Source: Armigeres subalbatus (taxonomy: Eukaryota; Arthropoda; Insecta; Diptera; Culicidae). From it: a DNA stretch of 64,000 nucleotides. A program made the translations under genes and the position numbers. Below the pieces are notes generated by a model that worked only from the letters and a program-made list of their open reading frames with translations, was not told the DNA's origin and searched no databases. The stretch's first letter is position 1. Each line of letters opens with the position of its first letter. The DNA is taken from assembly GCF_024139115.2 (NCBI RefSeq), contig NC_085140.1, positions 457,608,248 through 457,672,247 on the forward strand. The letters are read 5' to 3'. Positions 21,060 to 30,769 of the stretch are shown here, piece by piece.

Positions 21060-22960
21060 GTTCCAGCATAACTTCTGAACGCATTGGCCGATTTCAACCA
21101 AATTTGGAACAAACATTCTTTATCTTAAGGAGACGACGATAGGGGGGTTAGGGATGCTCTTTAGAAAAGTGGGAGGGTGTGGGGGGAGGGGTATTGCTAA
21201 GGTATCGATCAACTCAGTGTACCTTCTGAACCCCTTGGCCGATTCCAACCAAATTCGGAACACACAATCTTTATCTTAAGGAGACGACGATGGGGGTAAG
21301 CGATGCTGTTTGGAAAAAGGGGAGGGTATGGGGGGAGGGGTATTGCTAAGTCATCGATCAACTCAGTGTACCTTCTGAACCCTTAGGCCGATTTCAACCA
21401 TATTGGAACACACATTCTTTATCTTAGGGAGACGATGATGGGGTGTCAGGGATGCTCTTTGGAATAGGGTGAAGGTGTGGTGGGGAGGGGTATTGCTTAG
21501 TTATCAATCAGCTCACTGTACCTACTGAACCCCATGGCCGATTTCAACCAAATATGGAACACACATTTTTTATCTTGAGGAGACGATGATGGAGGGTCAG
21601 GAATGCTCTTTGGAAAAGGGGGAGGGTGTGGTGGGGAGGGGTATTGCTTAGTTATCAATCAACTCAGTGTTCCTTCAGAACCCCTTGGCCGATTTCAACC
21701 AAATTTGGAAAACATATTCTTTATCCTAAGGAGACGACGATAGGGGGGTTAGGGATGCTCTTTGGAAAAGAGGGAGGGTATGGGGGGAGGGGTATTGCTA
21801 AGGTATCGATCAACTCAGTGTACCTTCTGAACCCCTTGGCCGATTTCAACCAAATTTGGAACACACATTCTTTATCTTAGGGAGACGATGATGGGGGGTC
21901 AGGGATGCTCTTTGGAATAGGGGGAGGGTGTGGTGGGGAGGGGTATTGCTTAGTTATCAATCAGCTCACTGTACCTACTGAACCCCATGGCCGATTTCAA
22001 CCAAATATGGAACACACATTTTTTATCTTAGGGAGACGATGATGGGGGGTCAGGAATGCTCTTTGGAAAAGGGGGAGGGTGTGGTGGGGAGGGGTATTGC
22101 TTAGTTATCAATCAACTCAGTGTTCCTTCAGAACCCCTTGGCCGATTTCAACCAAATTTGGAAAACACATTCTTTATCCTAAGGAGACGACGATAGGGGG
22201 GTTAGGGATGCTCTTTGGAAAAGAGGGAGGGTATGGGGGGAGGGGTATTGCTAAGGTATCGATCAACTCAGTGTACCTTCTGAACCCCTTGGCCGATTTC
22301 AACCAAATTTGGAACACACATTGTTTATCTTAAGGAAACGACGATGGGGGTTGGGGATGCTAAGTTAAGATTGGGGAGTTAAGATTGCTGTTTAGAAAAG
22401 GGGGAGGGGTATTGCTTAGCTATTGATCAACTCAGTGTATCTTCTGAACCCATTGACCGTTCTCAACCAAATTTGGAACACACATTCTTCATATTAAGGA
22501 GACGACGATAGTGTGGTTAGGGATGCTCTTTTAAAGAGGGAGGGTATGGGGGGAGAAGTATTGTTCAGCAATCGATCAACTCAATGTATGTCTTGAATCT
22601 AACGACCGATTTGAACCAAATTTGTATCAAATATTGTATGTCCTAAGGAAACAATTTTACTGGATGTGGGTAGGTCATTTTAAAAGAGGGAGGGTGTGAG
22701 AGAGGGGTATTGTTTAGTTATCGGTCAATTCAGCATAACTTTTGAACCCATTTACCGATGTCCACCACATTTGCAACCCATATTCTCAGTTTAAGGAAGA
22801 CTATGTCAGACTGGGTGGGAGTGTCATAGCTGAATGAGAGAGAGGGTATATTTAGCAAACGAACAGTGTAGTATACCTTTTTACTGAATGGGTCAATTCA
22901 CACAAAATTTGTAAACACGTAATCTCTGCCCAAAACTATTATAGAGAGGCTGGGAGACAC
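21060..22960 (+). repeat. 151-bp tandem repeat with 453-bp higher-order repeat
   Basis: About a dozen units carry ttggccgatttcaaccaaat, ttggaacacacattctttat, ggagacgacgat, ggatgctctttggaaaa, ggggaggggtattgct and atcaactcagtgt. The start of the ccttctgaaccc motif falls at about 21221, 21370, 21520, 21671, 21822, 21973, 22124 and 22275, giving spacings of 149-151. Three variants (ccttctg, cctactg, tccttcag) alternate in fixed order, so 21626-21880 and 22079-22333 are nearly identical at a distance of 453. Units beyond 22400 diverge. Confidence 0.85.
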
Positions 22961-23159
22961 TTTTGGAATGCGGGAGGTTATTGGGATTGGGTATTGTTAT
23001 GAAAACGACCAAATTTAAAATCCCTCTCCGGTGTTGAACTTAGTCTGTAGATTAAAAAAACACCTTATCAAAGATTAAAAAAATAAAATAAAATAAAATC
23101 CCTCTTATTTAGTTCATTCGAGGTTCTTTGACATTGTACAATGCTCCGAAAACAAATTT

Positions 23160-23690
23160 CCTGAATTCCTCAAAAATAGCAAATCTTCGACAATGACATT
23201 TTCCCGGTAATAACATTTCCCCGAAAATGACTTCAACGAAAATGATATTTCCCAAAAATGATTCTTACCGATACACATATCCCAGAATATGACATTTCCC
23301 TGAAAATGACATATCCCTGAATGAAGCAGGCCATTAACATAACACTATTTGGCCTAAGGTCATTCGACATGAAGGGCATTTGGGATATTTATGAACAGCA
23401 TCAGAAAAACCTTTCATAAAAAGCATGCTGGGTATAGAACAATGGTAATTGTTACCCTTCATCGGAATCATGGTTTGCCCAGTGAAAAGCAATGATTCAT
23501 TTGTTTCCTTCTGGATGGTGGATGTGAATGCTTCTTTAAAAGTAGGCATTTGCCAGGAATAAGGCAATGGTGAGTGTGATCCCTTCTTAAAAAATGGGGG
23601 TTTGCCCGGAATGAAGCATCGGTGGATGTTTTTCCTTCTTTAGCAATTGACGTTTGCCCGGAATAAGGCTATTCAAACCAACGATCTCTT
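23160..23690. repeat. Degenerate short repeats inside the Helitron-like element
   Basis: Positions 23180-23330 hold about eight units like aaaatgacatttccc. A decayed TTGGCC motif lies at 23340-23380, and 23400-23680 holds three or four ~60-bp units around tttgcccggaataaggc. None is coding. Confidence 0.6.
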
Positions 23691-23934
23691 TTTCAAGATC
23701 AGTCAATGCTTCCAAAAGCCTTCTTTAAATCAAATGATGAAGTATCAATAAGTTAACACAATTACTCTGTTGACCAATTGGTTTTATCTTTTTTTGATTG
23801 TGAATAAACTGAAAACCAAACTGGCAATTCCGAGCAAGGCCGGGTACATAAAGCTAGTAATATAATACAAATTATGATTAATTATTTTAGAGCGTCTTAG
23901 GGGAAATGCTACAAGGTTAAAAGACTATTATTCT

Positions 23935-24034
23935 TCCATTTACTTCCACTATTAACTTTTTTATGTATCAACAAGCAGATACGTATTTCGTTTCCTACTT
24001 GGAAACTTCATCAGTGTTTGTTATCGATAAACAC
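23935..24034 (-). ncRNA. Hammerhead-ribozyme-like motif (Penelope-like terminal repeat remnant)
   Basis: On the minus strand from 24014: CTGATGA, one extra A, stem II GTTTCC-AAGTA-GGAAAC, GAAA, then TACGTATC with predicted cleavage after C at 23978. AUAC/GUAU gives a short stem III with no loop, expected to work as a dimer. Stem I is ACAAACA from the 5' side against TGCTTGT on the 3' side, with one A-C mismatch, extended by A-U and G-U pairs. A single extra base after A9 is also known in the natural CChMVd hammerhead. Sequence 3' of the core (TCCATTTA, TTCCAC, TTAA in plus sense) matches the arms of the palindromic family. Confidence 0.65.
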
Positions 24035-25400
24035 GTGAGTCCAATCCTCGCTGTCTCCCTCTTAAAAGGCGCAAAAGCCTCTTCCACGGCACGGCGATCA
24101 ATTCCGATAATATCGATATCGTCCGCAAATCCCAGGAGCATATGCGATTTTGTGATAATGGTACCGCTTCTTTGCACACCAGCTCTCCTAACCGCTCCCT
24201 CGAGCGCTATATTGAACAGTAGGTTCGAGAGTGCATCACCCTGCTTTAATCCATCTAAGGTAACAAATGACGTCGATATTTCATCGGCAACCCTTACACT
24301 TGATTTCGATCCGTCCAATGTTCAAGCATAATTTGCCATAATTCATTCCGTTTCACTGAATCGTACGCCGCCTTGAAATCAATAAACAGATGATGTGTCT
24401 GCAAGTTGTACTCCCGGAATTTATCAAGGATTTGTCTCAGGGTAAACATTTGATCCGTCGTTGATCGGCCCTCACGAAAACCTGCTTGGTATTCGCCGAC
24501 GAAGGACTCTTCAAGCGGTCTCAATCTGTTGAACAGAATACGGGACATAATTTTGTACGCCGAATTAAGGAGGGTTATTCCTCGGTAATTGGCGCACTCC
24601 AGTCTGTGCCCTTTCTTACAGAGAGGGCAAATGAGGCCGTCCAACCAGCTAGCAGGCATTTCTTCGTCTTCCCATATTTTCGACATAATATGGTGCAGAA
24701 CTTCATAAAGCTGCTCACTGCCATGTTTGAGAACCGTCTAAGACGAATTAAGTACTGTCCATTTAATTCCACCAGTTAATTTTCGTTATCTTTGCAAATA
24801 CGTATTTCGACCACTCGAAGTCGAGTCAAGTACAAGACACTGAAGACGACCACACAGTTGTGGTCGAAATACGTATCTGCAAAGATAACGAAAATTAACT
24901 GGTGGAATTAAATGGACAGTACTTAATTCGTCTTAGTTAGTCGTCTTCACTCACTAATAACTTGTTCTTCGTACTCTTTTTTCTTCCTGCGGTGGGTTCG
25001 TTTTTCGGCTGCTCTTGCTTCCTTGTATCGATCTCTATTCGATCGGGTACCTGACACCAACATCCGGCTTCTGGCAACGTTCTTCTCGTCTGTCACTCTC
25101 TGACACTCCACATCGAACCAACCCGTCCTGGGTCGCCTCTGTGCAGTGCCTACCACTTCTCGTGCTGTTGTGCTCACCGCTCCATGGATCGACTCCGGTA
25201 CTCAGCCGATACTCCTTCCGCCGACAATCGCTGGATATTGTAACGCATCGTTCGCTGTGATCTTTCGTTCGATACAGTTGACAACCGTGATCGAATTTTA
25301 CTGACAACGAGGTAGTGATCAGAGTCAATGTTCGGCCCTCTGAATGTCCGCACATCGATAACATTTGGTTGGGTATATGCCGATGATAAAGACATTGCAT
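24030..25400 (-). pseudogene. RTE-type LINE, fragmented
   Basis: From right to left the minus strand gives the endonuclease end (NVIDVRTFRGPNIDSDHYLV, 25400-25180), then GWFDVECQRVTDEKNVARSR (25160-24950), then a palindromic insertion. The reverse transcriptase follows, with WLDGLICPLCKKGHRLECAN, YRGITLLNSAYKIMSRILFN, EGRSTTDQMFTLRQILDKF, THHLFIDFKAAYDSVKRNEL, LDGLKQGDALSNLLFNIALE and LLGFADDIDIIG. Lesions include a deletion with frameshift between IMLEH and DGSKSSV near 24310, deletion of the segment upstream of the reverse transcriptase, and truncation at ARIGLT (24034), where the hammerhead motif begins. Confidence 0.8.
24727..24938. mobile_element. Palindromic element (same family as 9310-9591), left arm shortened
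   Basis: The arms AACCGTCTAAGACGAATTAAG and its inverse bound a 212-bp foldback. The right arm keeps CTGAAGA, C, GACCAC-ACAGTT-GTGGTC, GAAATACGTATC at 24840-24877. The left arm has lost its stem-loop by deletion. The right end lacks the last few bases (..GTCTTAG then host), and no target duplication is clear. It lies inside the fragmented RTE copy. Confidence 0.75.
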
Positions 25401-25790
25401 AAGCATTGGTTGATCTGATAGATACTGTGGGCTGAAATCGAGAACGTTTTGGAAAACCTTGAGCAGCTCGTATTCCAACAAATTGATCTCTGTCTCAACG
25501 ATCAAGATGACTCAACTTGATTGAGTGTTTAGATTTATTATTATGTCTGAAGCAAAATCTTCCCAAGGTTTTGGATATCCAGGTCTTCAGGATATAGCCA
25601 AACTTGACCTTCAATATTTTTCCAGGCCAGTTGAACATTTTTGCTGAAAAAACTCTTGACCTGGCTTACTTCTGTGATTTTTCACAGCCAATCTAAAACG
25701 CTGGGCATCTATTACCCATCCGTCCCGAAAGGATTAAGGGGACAAATATTTTCAAATTTATTGATATATTATCTACAGATGCCACTTTAT
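25401..25790. other. Unassigned, next to the RTE 5' side
   Basis: The first ~100 bp may still belong to the RTE endonuclease, but I see no clean motif. The remainder is AT-rich and unassigned. Confidence 0.3.
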
Positions 25791-25794
25791 CTTG

Positions 25795-25960
25795 GGAAAT
25801 GTCCAAAAATTACGTCACGCTTTTAGTGGGAGGGAGAGGGTTCCTAAAAGTGCGACTACTCATACCATTTTTTGGAAATTTCATACAACAAAGTGGGACA
25901 ATAAAGGGAGGAGGGATTGAAATTATTATTTTTTGTGTGACATAATTTATGGGTGTCTCT
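25795..25960. repeat. Second copy of the CATAAATTACGT repeat
   Basis: aaaaattacgtcacgctttt, a G-rich block, gtgcgactactcataccat, tttcatacaacaaagtggga and gtgacataatttatgggtgtc match the arrangement at 15325-15465. Confidence 0.55.
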
Positions 25961-26640
25961 TGATGCACTCTTTACTTGCCAGGAACCTCAACCAGTCACC
26001 ATTGATGATCAATATACATACATTTCTTATGGATAATAACTTTGGTCTCATTTCACTAACACTTGCCTCCCACTAGCATGTACACGTGGTTTATGGACTT
26101 GAAAATGTTAGAACATGAAAATATAAAATTTTCCCAACAATATATAATTTTTAATGTAATTTCAACCCTCTAATGCCCAAGACCGCCTTTAGTTTTAGAA
26201 AGCAAAATAGTGATTTTGATTGAAAACGAAAACAAAAATTTGGGTTGTAGAGGGTTAATTAAAAAACATCGTTGAAGAAAATTATTTATTCCGATTTTAT
26301 CACTGTTCCGATTATATCAACTGAAACTCACGGACCGTGTTGATAAAAACGAAACATATCTGTATATGTGTGTATAAGTGTATGTGGGAAAAAATGTAGA
26401 CACACTTTTTGGAACTTGGTATTGATCGAACTACTCGCAACAAGTAATCCTATCCCATTGTTTGCTACTGAAAATTGGCAATATCGGACTATGGGCTCAA
26501 AACTTTTGGCCAAAATACTATTTTATCATGCGCAAAACACGCTAAAAACCACTCACTCATTTTTTATTTTTTTTGGAGCGAGAAAAAGCACCAATCCAGC
26601 TAGGATTAATCTGGGTTTTAACTTCTTATTTTTCACTTTT
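25961..26640. other. Unassigned; repeat-like sequence near 26330-26540
   Basis: Positions 26390-26540 contain gtagacacac, actactcgcaacaag and ggactatgggctc, resembling in part the repeat at 55740-55980. No coding feature is visible. Confidence 0.3.
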
Positions 26641-26830
26641 CAGGTCTTACTTCTCAAGTTACATTTCTCACTTCTCACATTCTAACGTAAAATTTCTCAT
26701 TGCTTACTTCTGACTTCTCACTTTTCTTGTCTCAGATCTTATTTACAACAAAATGCGATAAACATATCATTCCTCACTTCGCGCTGTACAGTCCACGTAA
26801 GTTTCACTACTCACTTCTCATTATTCACGT
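26640..26830 (-). repeat. TTCTCACTTCTCA degenerate repeat tract
   Basis: This is the pyrimidine-strand version of the GTGAGAA family (tacttctcaagtt, acttctcacatt, gacttctcactttt, cactactcacttctca). Confidence 0.7.
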
Positions 26831-27124
26831 TTCACAACACACAATCTAACAAATCTTTTTTCAACTATTCTGGCAAACGATGGCCCGATACCAAACAAAT
26901 ATGTATTACTTGTCCAAAAACAACAACTTTCAACAAAAAAAAAAGAAAATAGGGTATATGGCTCGAACTTTAGCCTAATAGGCTGTGGTTGAGCACATTT
27001 ACCACGGTAAATCTTCATATATTGAAGTTCTACCTAATCCAAATTATATCAACAGATGGCTTAGCTACTTTTGGTTATTACACCGAATCACCAAAAACAA
27101 CAAAAGTTGTGTACATTTTCTTCT

Positions 27125-27390
27125 ATAAACTACTAGTTGACTCGGCAGACGTTGTCCTGCATAGTAGGCGAAAAAGCGCGTAGTGAACTGCCCATGCAAA
27201 ATTTTCACACGAATCTTAATTTTAGTTTTTCACGAATTACTCATCCTTATTCGTAATTTTTGCAGGAGTAAATATCATATAAACCCGTCGGAAACGGTAA
27301 TGAACGTTTCTGCTGAAGGAATGAAGAAAATTCGTCCAGCTGTTTTCGAGTTATGCGGATACGAACACAGACCATTTCATTTTTATTAAA
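27125..27390 (+). repeat. Retroposon-like 3' region (TCGGCAGACGTTGTCC..)
   Basis: gactcggcagacgttgtcct, an AT-rich middle and ccagctgttttcgagttatg followed by cggatacgaacacagacc and tttcatttttatta resemble a dispersed element 3' end seen in many insects. I see no target duplication, and the family assignment is from memory of pattern only. Confidence 0.35.
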
Positions 27391-27683
27391 TAGAAGATAG
27401 ATAAAAAGTTTAGAGCGAAATAAACTTTAGTTTCGGCAAATTTGCCTAATCTTAGCTCTGGTGATGAATGCTTTTCCAGCACATGAAAGGTTGGTGCATT
27501 ATCCACTATAAATCGTTGTGAAAGTTGTGAGGCATCCAATTATTATAATGTGCTGCTCCTAGGGTTTGCAGAAATTACTCTCATTAGATAACGAACGGCG
27601 ATAAAATAGAGGCAAAAACTTTTTCGTATTATTACAAGCCAAGAAAACGAGTTTATCAAACTTATATACAAGTTACAGTATGG

Positions 27684-28066
27684 CCCCGTAACGCTGGATA
27701 GACACCTTTGCGTGGTGTGTTACGGTGTAAGATCTACCACGGTCACATTGTCAGCTACAGGCAAATCCTGACCCAACAAATACCTTCCCCAATATCCAAC
27801 TCCGTGGTACTTATGAGGGTGTCGCTGAGTCGGGGGCCTCTCGTTAAGTAACACATCAACACTTCCTTCCCCTTCCAAGTTACGGTGAAGATGGGCGTGG
27901 CCAGGAGTAGTAATCCTCATGCTTTTGTGATTTTTATCCTAGATTGAAATCAAGGACCACACCTACCTTGATTTCTGATAGCAATCTGAATAAGGATTTC
28001 GAAAGAAAAACATGAGTATCACTAGTGTCCAATCTACGAAGTACACCGTAACTATGCTATGCTATG
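27684..28066 (+). mobile_element. 383-bp 5'-truncated retroposon, 23-bp TSD, (CTATG)n tail
   Basis: A 23-bp sequence beginning CTTATATACAAGTTACAG occurs at 27661-27683 and 28067-28089. The 383 bp between end in three CTATG repeats (about 28052-28066), a typical LINE simple-repeat tail. The 3' part (cctagattgaaatcaaggac, ctaccttgatttctgatagc, aagtacaccgtaac) looks like a LINE 3' UTR. No coding domain is clear. Confidence 0.75.
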
Positions 28067-28086
28067 CTTATATACAAGTTACAGTA

Positions 28087-28335
28087 TGGGTCTCCAGTTA
28101 GCCTGGCGTGTAAAAGCGTAGGATTGCCAATCCGGATATGACGAGTTCGATTCTCAGTCCAGTTTAGGATGTTTTCGGGTGGGAAACATTATCGACTCCC
28201 TGGGTATAGTTTATCCATTGCACTTGCCACACAAGATACATACTTATGCAATAACTGACATAAAAAAGCTTTCAATTAATATCTGAAAAATTCTAATAGA
28301 ATGGAAAAGTTGAAAAGCAGAAGAAGATACAAGTG
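28087..28335 (+). mobile_element. Feilai-like tRNA-derived SINE
   Basis: It begins tgggtctccagttagcctgg, with an internal Pol III box B GTTCGATTC at 28144-28152. Then come gatgttttcgggtgggaaac, ccattgcacttgccacac and a gaagaaga-type 3' end near 28318. The same structure occurs at 44274-44552. Feilai is the abundant tRNA-related SINE of Aedes. The box A match is degenerate. It sits against the 23-bp duplication of the neighbouring retroposon. Confidence 0.75.
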
Positions 28336-28616
28336 TGAATAAACAGGATTGGATAGGCATCCCCCACCGAGAAGTGATGATAAAACGCTTTGACGCACTC
28401 GCTCATTTTGTGTTGCGTGCCTTTTTGAGGATTGGTTGTCAAATTGAAAATGCTTCAAGCAAATTTGGCAGCACAATATTGCTAGAAATTGATATGCTAA
28501 AGTGGTTTTTGTTTTGTTTGGACATACATTTTTAGAAACCTTAAAATTTTTAGAATTGATGTAGCTGAGTTAAATTAATTTGTGCAGTTCAAAAATTTGT
28601 AATTAACAATAATTGG

Positions 28617-30766
28617 GTCACGGTGCCCCGGTAGGCCGTTATTATGAAATAAAAATGTACATCAAAACCAAGTACAGGGTTCGATTTCTGTGGTATTTCT
28701 GCACCGCTGGACTAATTTTTAAAAAAAATCCCTAGGAGGAATCTCGAGAAATCTTGATTGGAAGTTTTTAGTTAAGAAATTTCAAAAGAATCCATATAAG
28801 AATCCAAAAATATCACCAAAAACCCTGATTAATCCACTTAGATAGATGTCCTTCAATTCTTCTTGAACCTGCCGGTCAGAAGTAACCACCAGCTTTGCAG
28901 GGTTGCTGTCCGGCATTCTTGAAATATGCCCTGCCCATCGTACCCTTCCAGCTTTAGCTACCTTCTGGGTACTGGGTTCGCCGTAGAGCTGGGCGAGCTC
29001 TTGTTTCATCCTTCGCCGCCACACACCATCCTCTTGCACAACGCCAAAGATGGCCCCAAGCACGCGTTGCCGTTATTAGAACTATAAATATTTACAACTG
29101 ACTTATCTTACCAAACTGACTTAAGTATGTTTTTGTATGGCTATCTTGCTCGAGTTTAGTATAAGTGTTGCTTTCAATGTTTAATAGAATGAAAGGAAAA
29201 ATTAATTTTAATTTAGTGTTTATGTTCATAATGGAGAGAAGTAAGACCAGAGTTCGTGTAGAATAATAGTAGTTAGAAGCTGTTATACTCGAACACAGCA
29301 CTTATTGACCGATCTTTGCTGCCAAATCTTGCCAAAGTTCTAATCAACGGACTAGGAAAAGCATGTTTGATATGTAAGCCAAAACCTATTCCGGTACCTC
29401 TACAGAACTCTGAAACATGATAATTCAAGATATGGTACTTTGACGTGAATGGAAGCTGCGGCTTTTTCCAGCTGCTAGCAAAGCAATCAATTGCTTCCTC
29501 AAAACCATGCTCGAGATTCAAAGAGCTGTATCTTGCGTACACTTTTTTTTAAATCATTCAAAACCTGCTGATTGAAATATTAATTAGAATATTGTTAATG
29601 TTTAAGCAGAGTAATGACGTAATCCGAAAGATCGGGATTCTAGTGAACTTTGTGCAATTTGTTGATGCCTATCTGTACTTGGTTCACCCATAAATTTACT
29701 CAACATGGCGCTTCTCGAGCAACTTTTAAATCGTATTAACAATTCCGAACTAGATGTGTAGTGACGGAGACAAGCGGAGGTTCATTTTGTTTCTTTATTA
29801 AAGTGTTTTTAAAAGTTCAAAAATTGAATATTTCTTCGTCGTAACCGAAAACCCAAAAGAATATGCACAAAGCTTCCCAACACACATTGGAAGCTAATAG
29901 AGCGCTTATTCAACCGAAAATAGTCTTCTTCAGTTAGAAAACTAGTTTATTCAGCTAAAATTGTTTGTTGGGTTGTAAATTGTTTTCTTTCTCTTGTGCA
30001 TTTTTCCTGATGTTTTCCTTGGTTCTCGAGATCTCATTCTATATGCCAAACTCACTCTTGAAAATCGTAGCTTTTCCTTACCGCCATCTTTGGAGTCATT
30101 ACCAGTCCGATGATCCTTTTGCGGGGAAATCTCAGAATATGATAAAGCTCAGTCAATTCAATTGTTACAGCATCTGACGAAGATCTAACCTGTTATATAA
30201 TGCTAAACAACTACACTACTTATTTGAACAAATCTTTAAGCTGTTGGTTTTTTCATTTTTTTTTCCGTACTCCAATCTTTACTTCTGATGCTCGAATACA
30301 TTTGTGAATACAATAAAAAAAATACAAACTTTAATCTGAATGGCATTCAACAAAGAATCTGCAGCCTGCACTTGAATTCATGAATGGTTCTGAACGAAAG
30401 GTAGCATTCTTGAAGATAGACGGCTTCAAGCCATACAAAAACATACCTAAGTCAGTTTGGTGTGCTTAATCAGTTGTAAAAATTTATAATTATAATAAAG
30501 GTAACAAATGCAAACTGGTTGAAAACAACTTGGGCCACTTTTTGGGCGGCTTTGAAGGTATTTTGGGGATATTATTGAATTGAAATATAGATTCTTTTGA
30601 AATTTCTTAATTAAAAACTTCAAATCAAGATTTCTCGAGATTCATCCTAGGGATTTTTTTAAAAATTGGTCCAGAGGTGCAGAATTACCACAGGAATCGA
30701 GCCCTGTACTTGGTTTTGATGGACATTTTTATTTTATAATAACGGTCTACCGGGGCACCGTGGGGT
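28617..30766. mobile_element. 2.1-kb element with ~180-bp terminal inverted repeats (CACGGTGCCCCGGTAG)
   Basis: The left arm (28617-28797) starts cacggtgccccggtaggccg and includes cattattgaaat-like, aagtacagggttcgatt and ctcgagaaatcttgatt segments. The right arm (about 30590-30766) is its imperfect reverse complement, ending ctaccggggcaccgtg. Long inverted arms without a transposase suggest a non-autonomous foldback DNA transposon. The interior contains an RTE fragment and unassigned AT-rich sequence. No target duplication is obvious. Confidence 0.7.
28850..29070 (-). pseudogene. RTE-type LINE C-terminal fragment
   Basis: The minus strand encodes LGAIFGVVQEDGVWRRRMKQ, ELAQLYGEP and KVAKAGRVRWAGHISRMPDS followed by NPAKLVV. 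This is the C-terminal domain seen at 16914-17273, from a different subfamily. It lies inside the long-TIR element and is truncated on both sides. Confidence 0.75.
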
Positions 30767-30769
30767 GAT

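Larger units (their letters stand above)
21019..23857 (+). mobile_element. Putative non-autonomous Helitron
   Basis: The element begins TCTATATATATAAAACTC and ends GGCCGGGTACATAAAGCTAG. The base before it is A (21018) and the base after is T (23858). Helitrons begin TC, end CTRR and insert between A and T, so all terminal criteria fit. The 3' hairpin is weak (CCG..CGG near 23830-23843). No Rep/helicase gene is present. Most of the interior is a 151-bp tandem repeat, followed by smaller degenerate repeats. Confidence 0.6.

Noticed and set aside
21626..22333. Two nearly identical 84-codon open frames
   Set aside because: They are copies of the 453-bp higher-order satellite, with no codon or domain signature.
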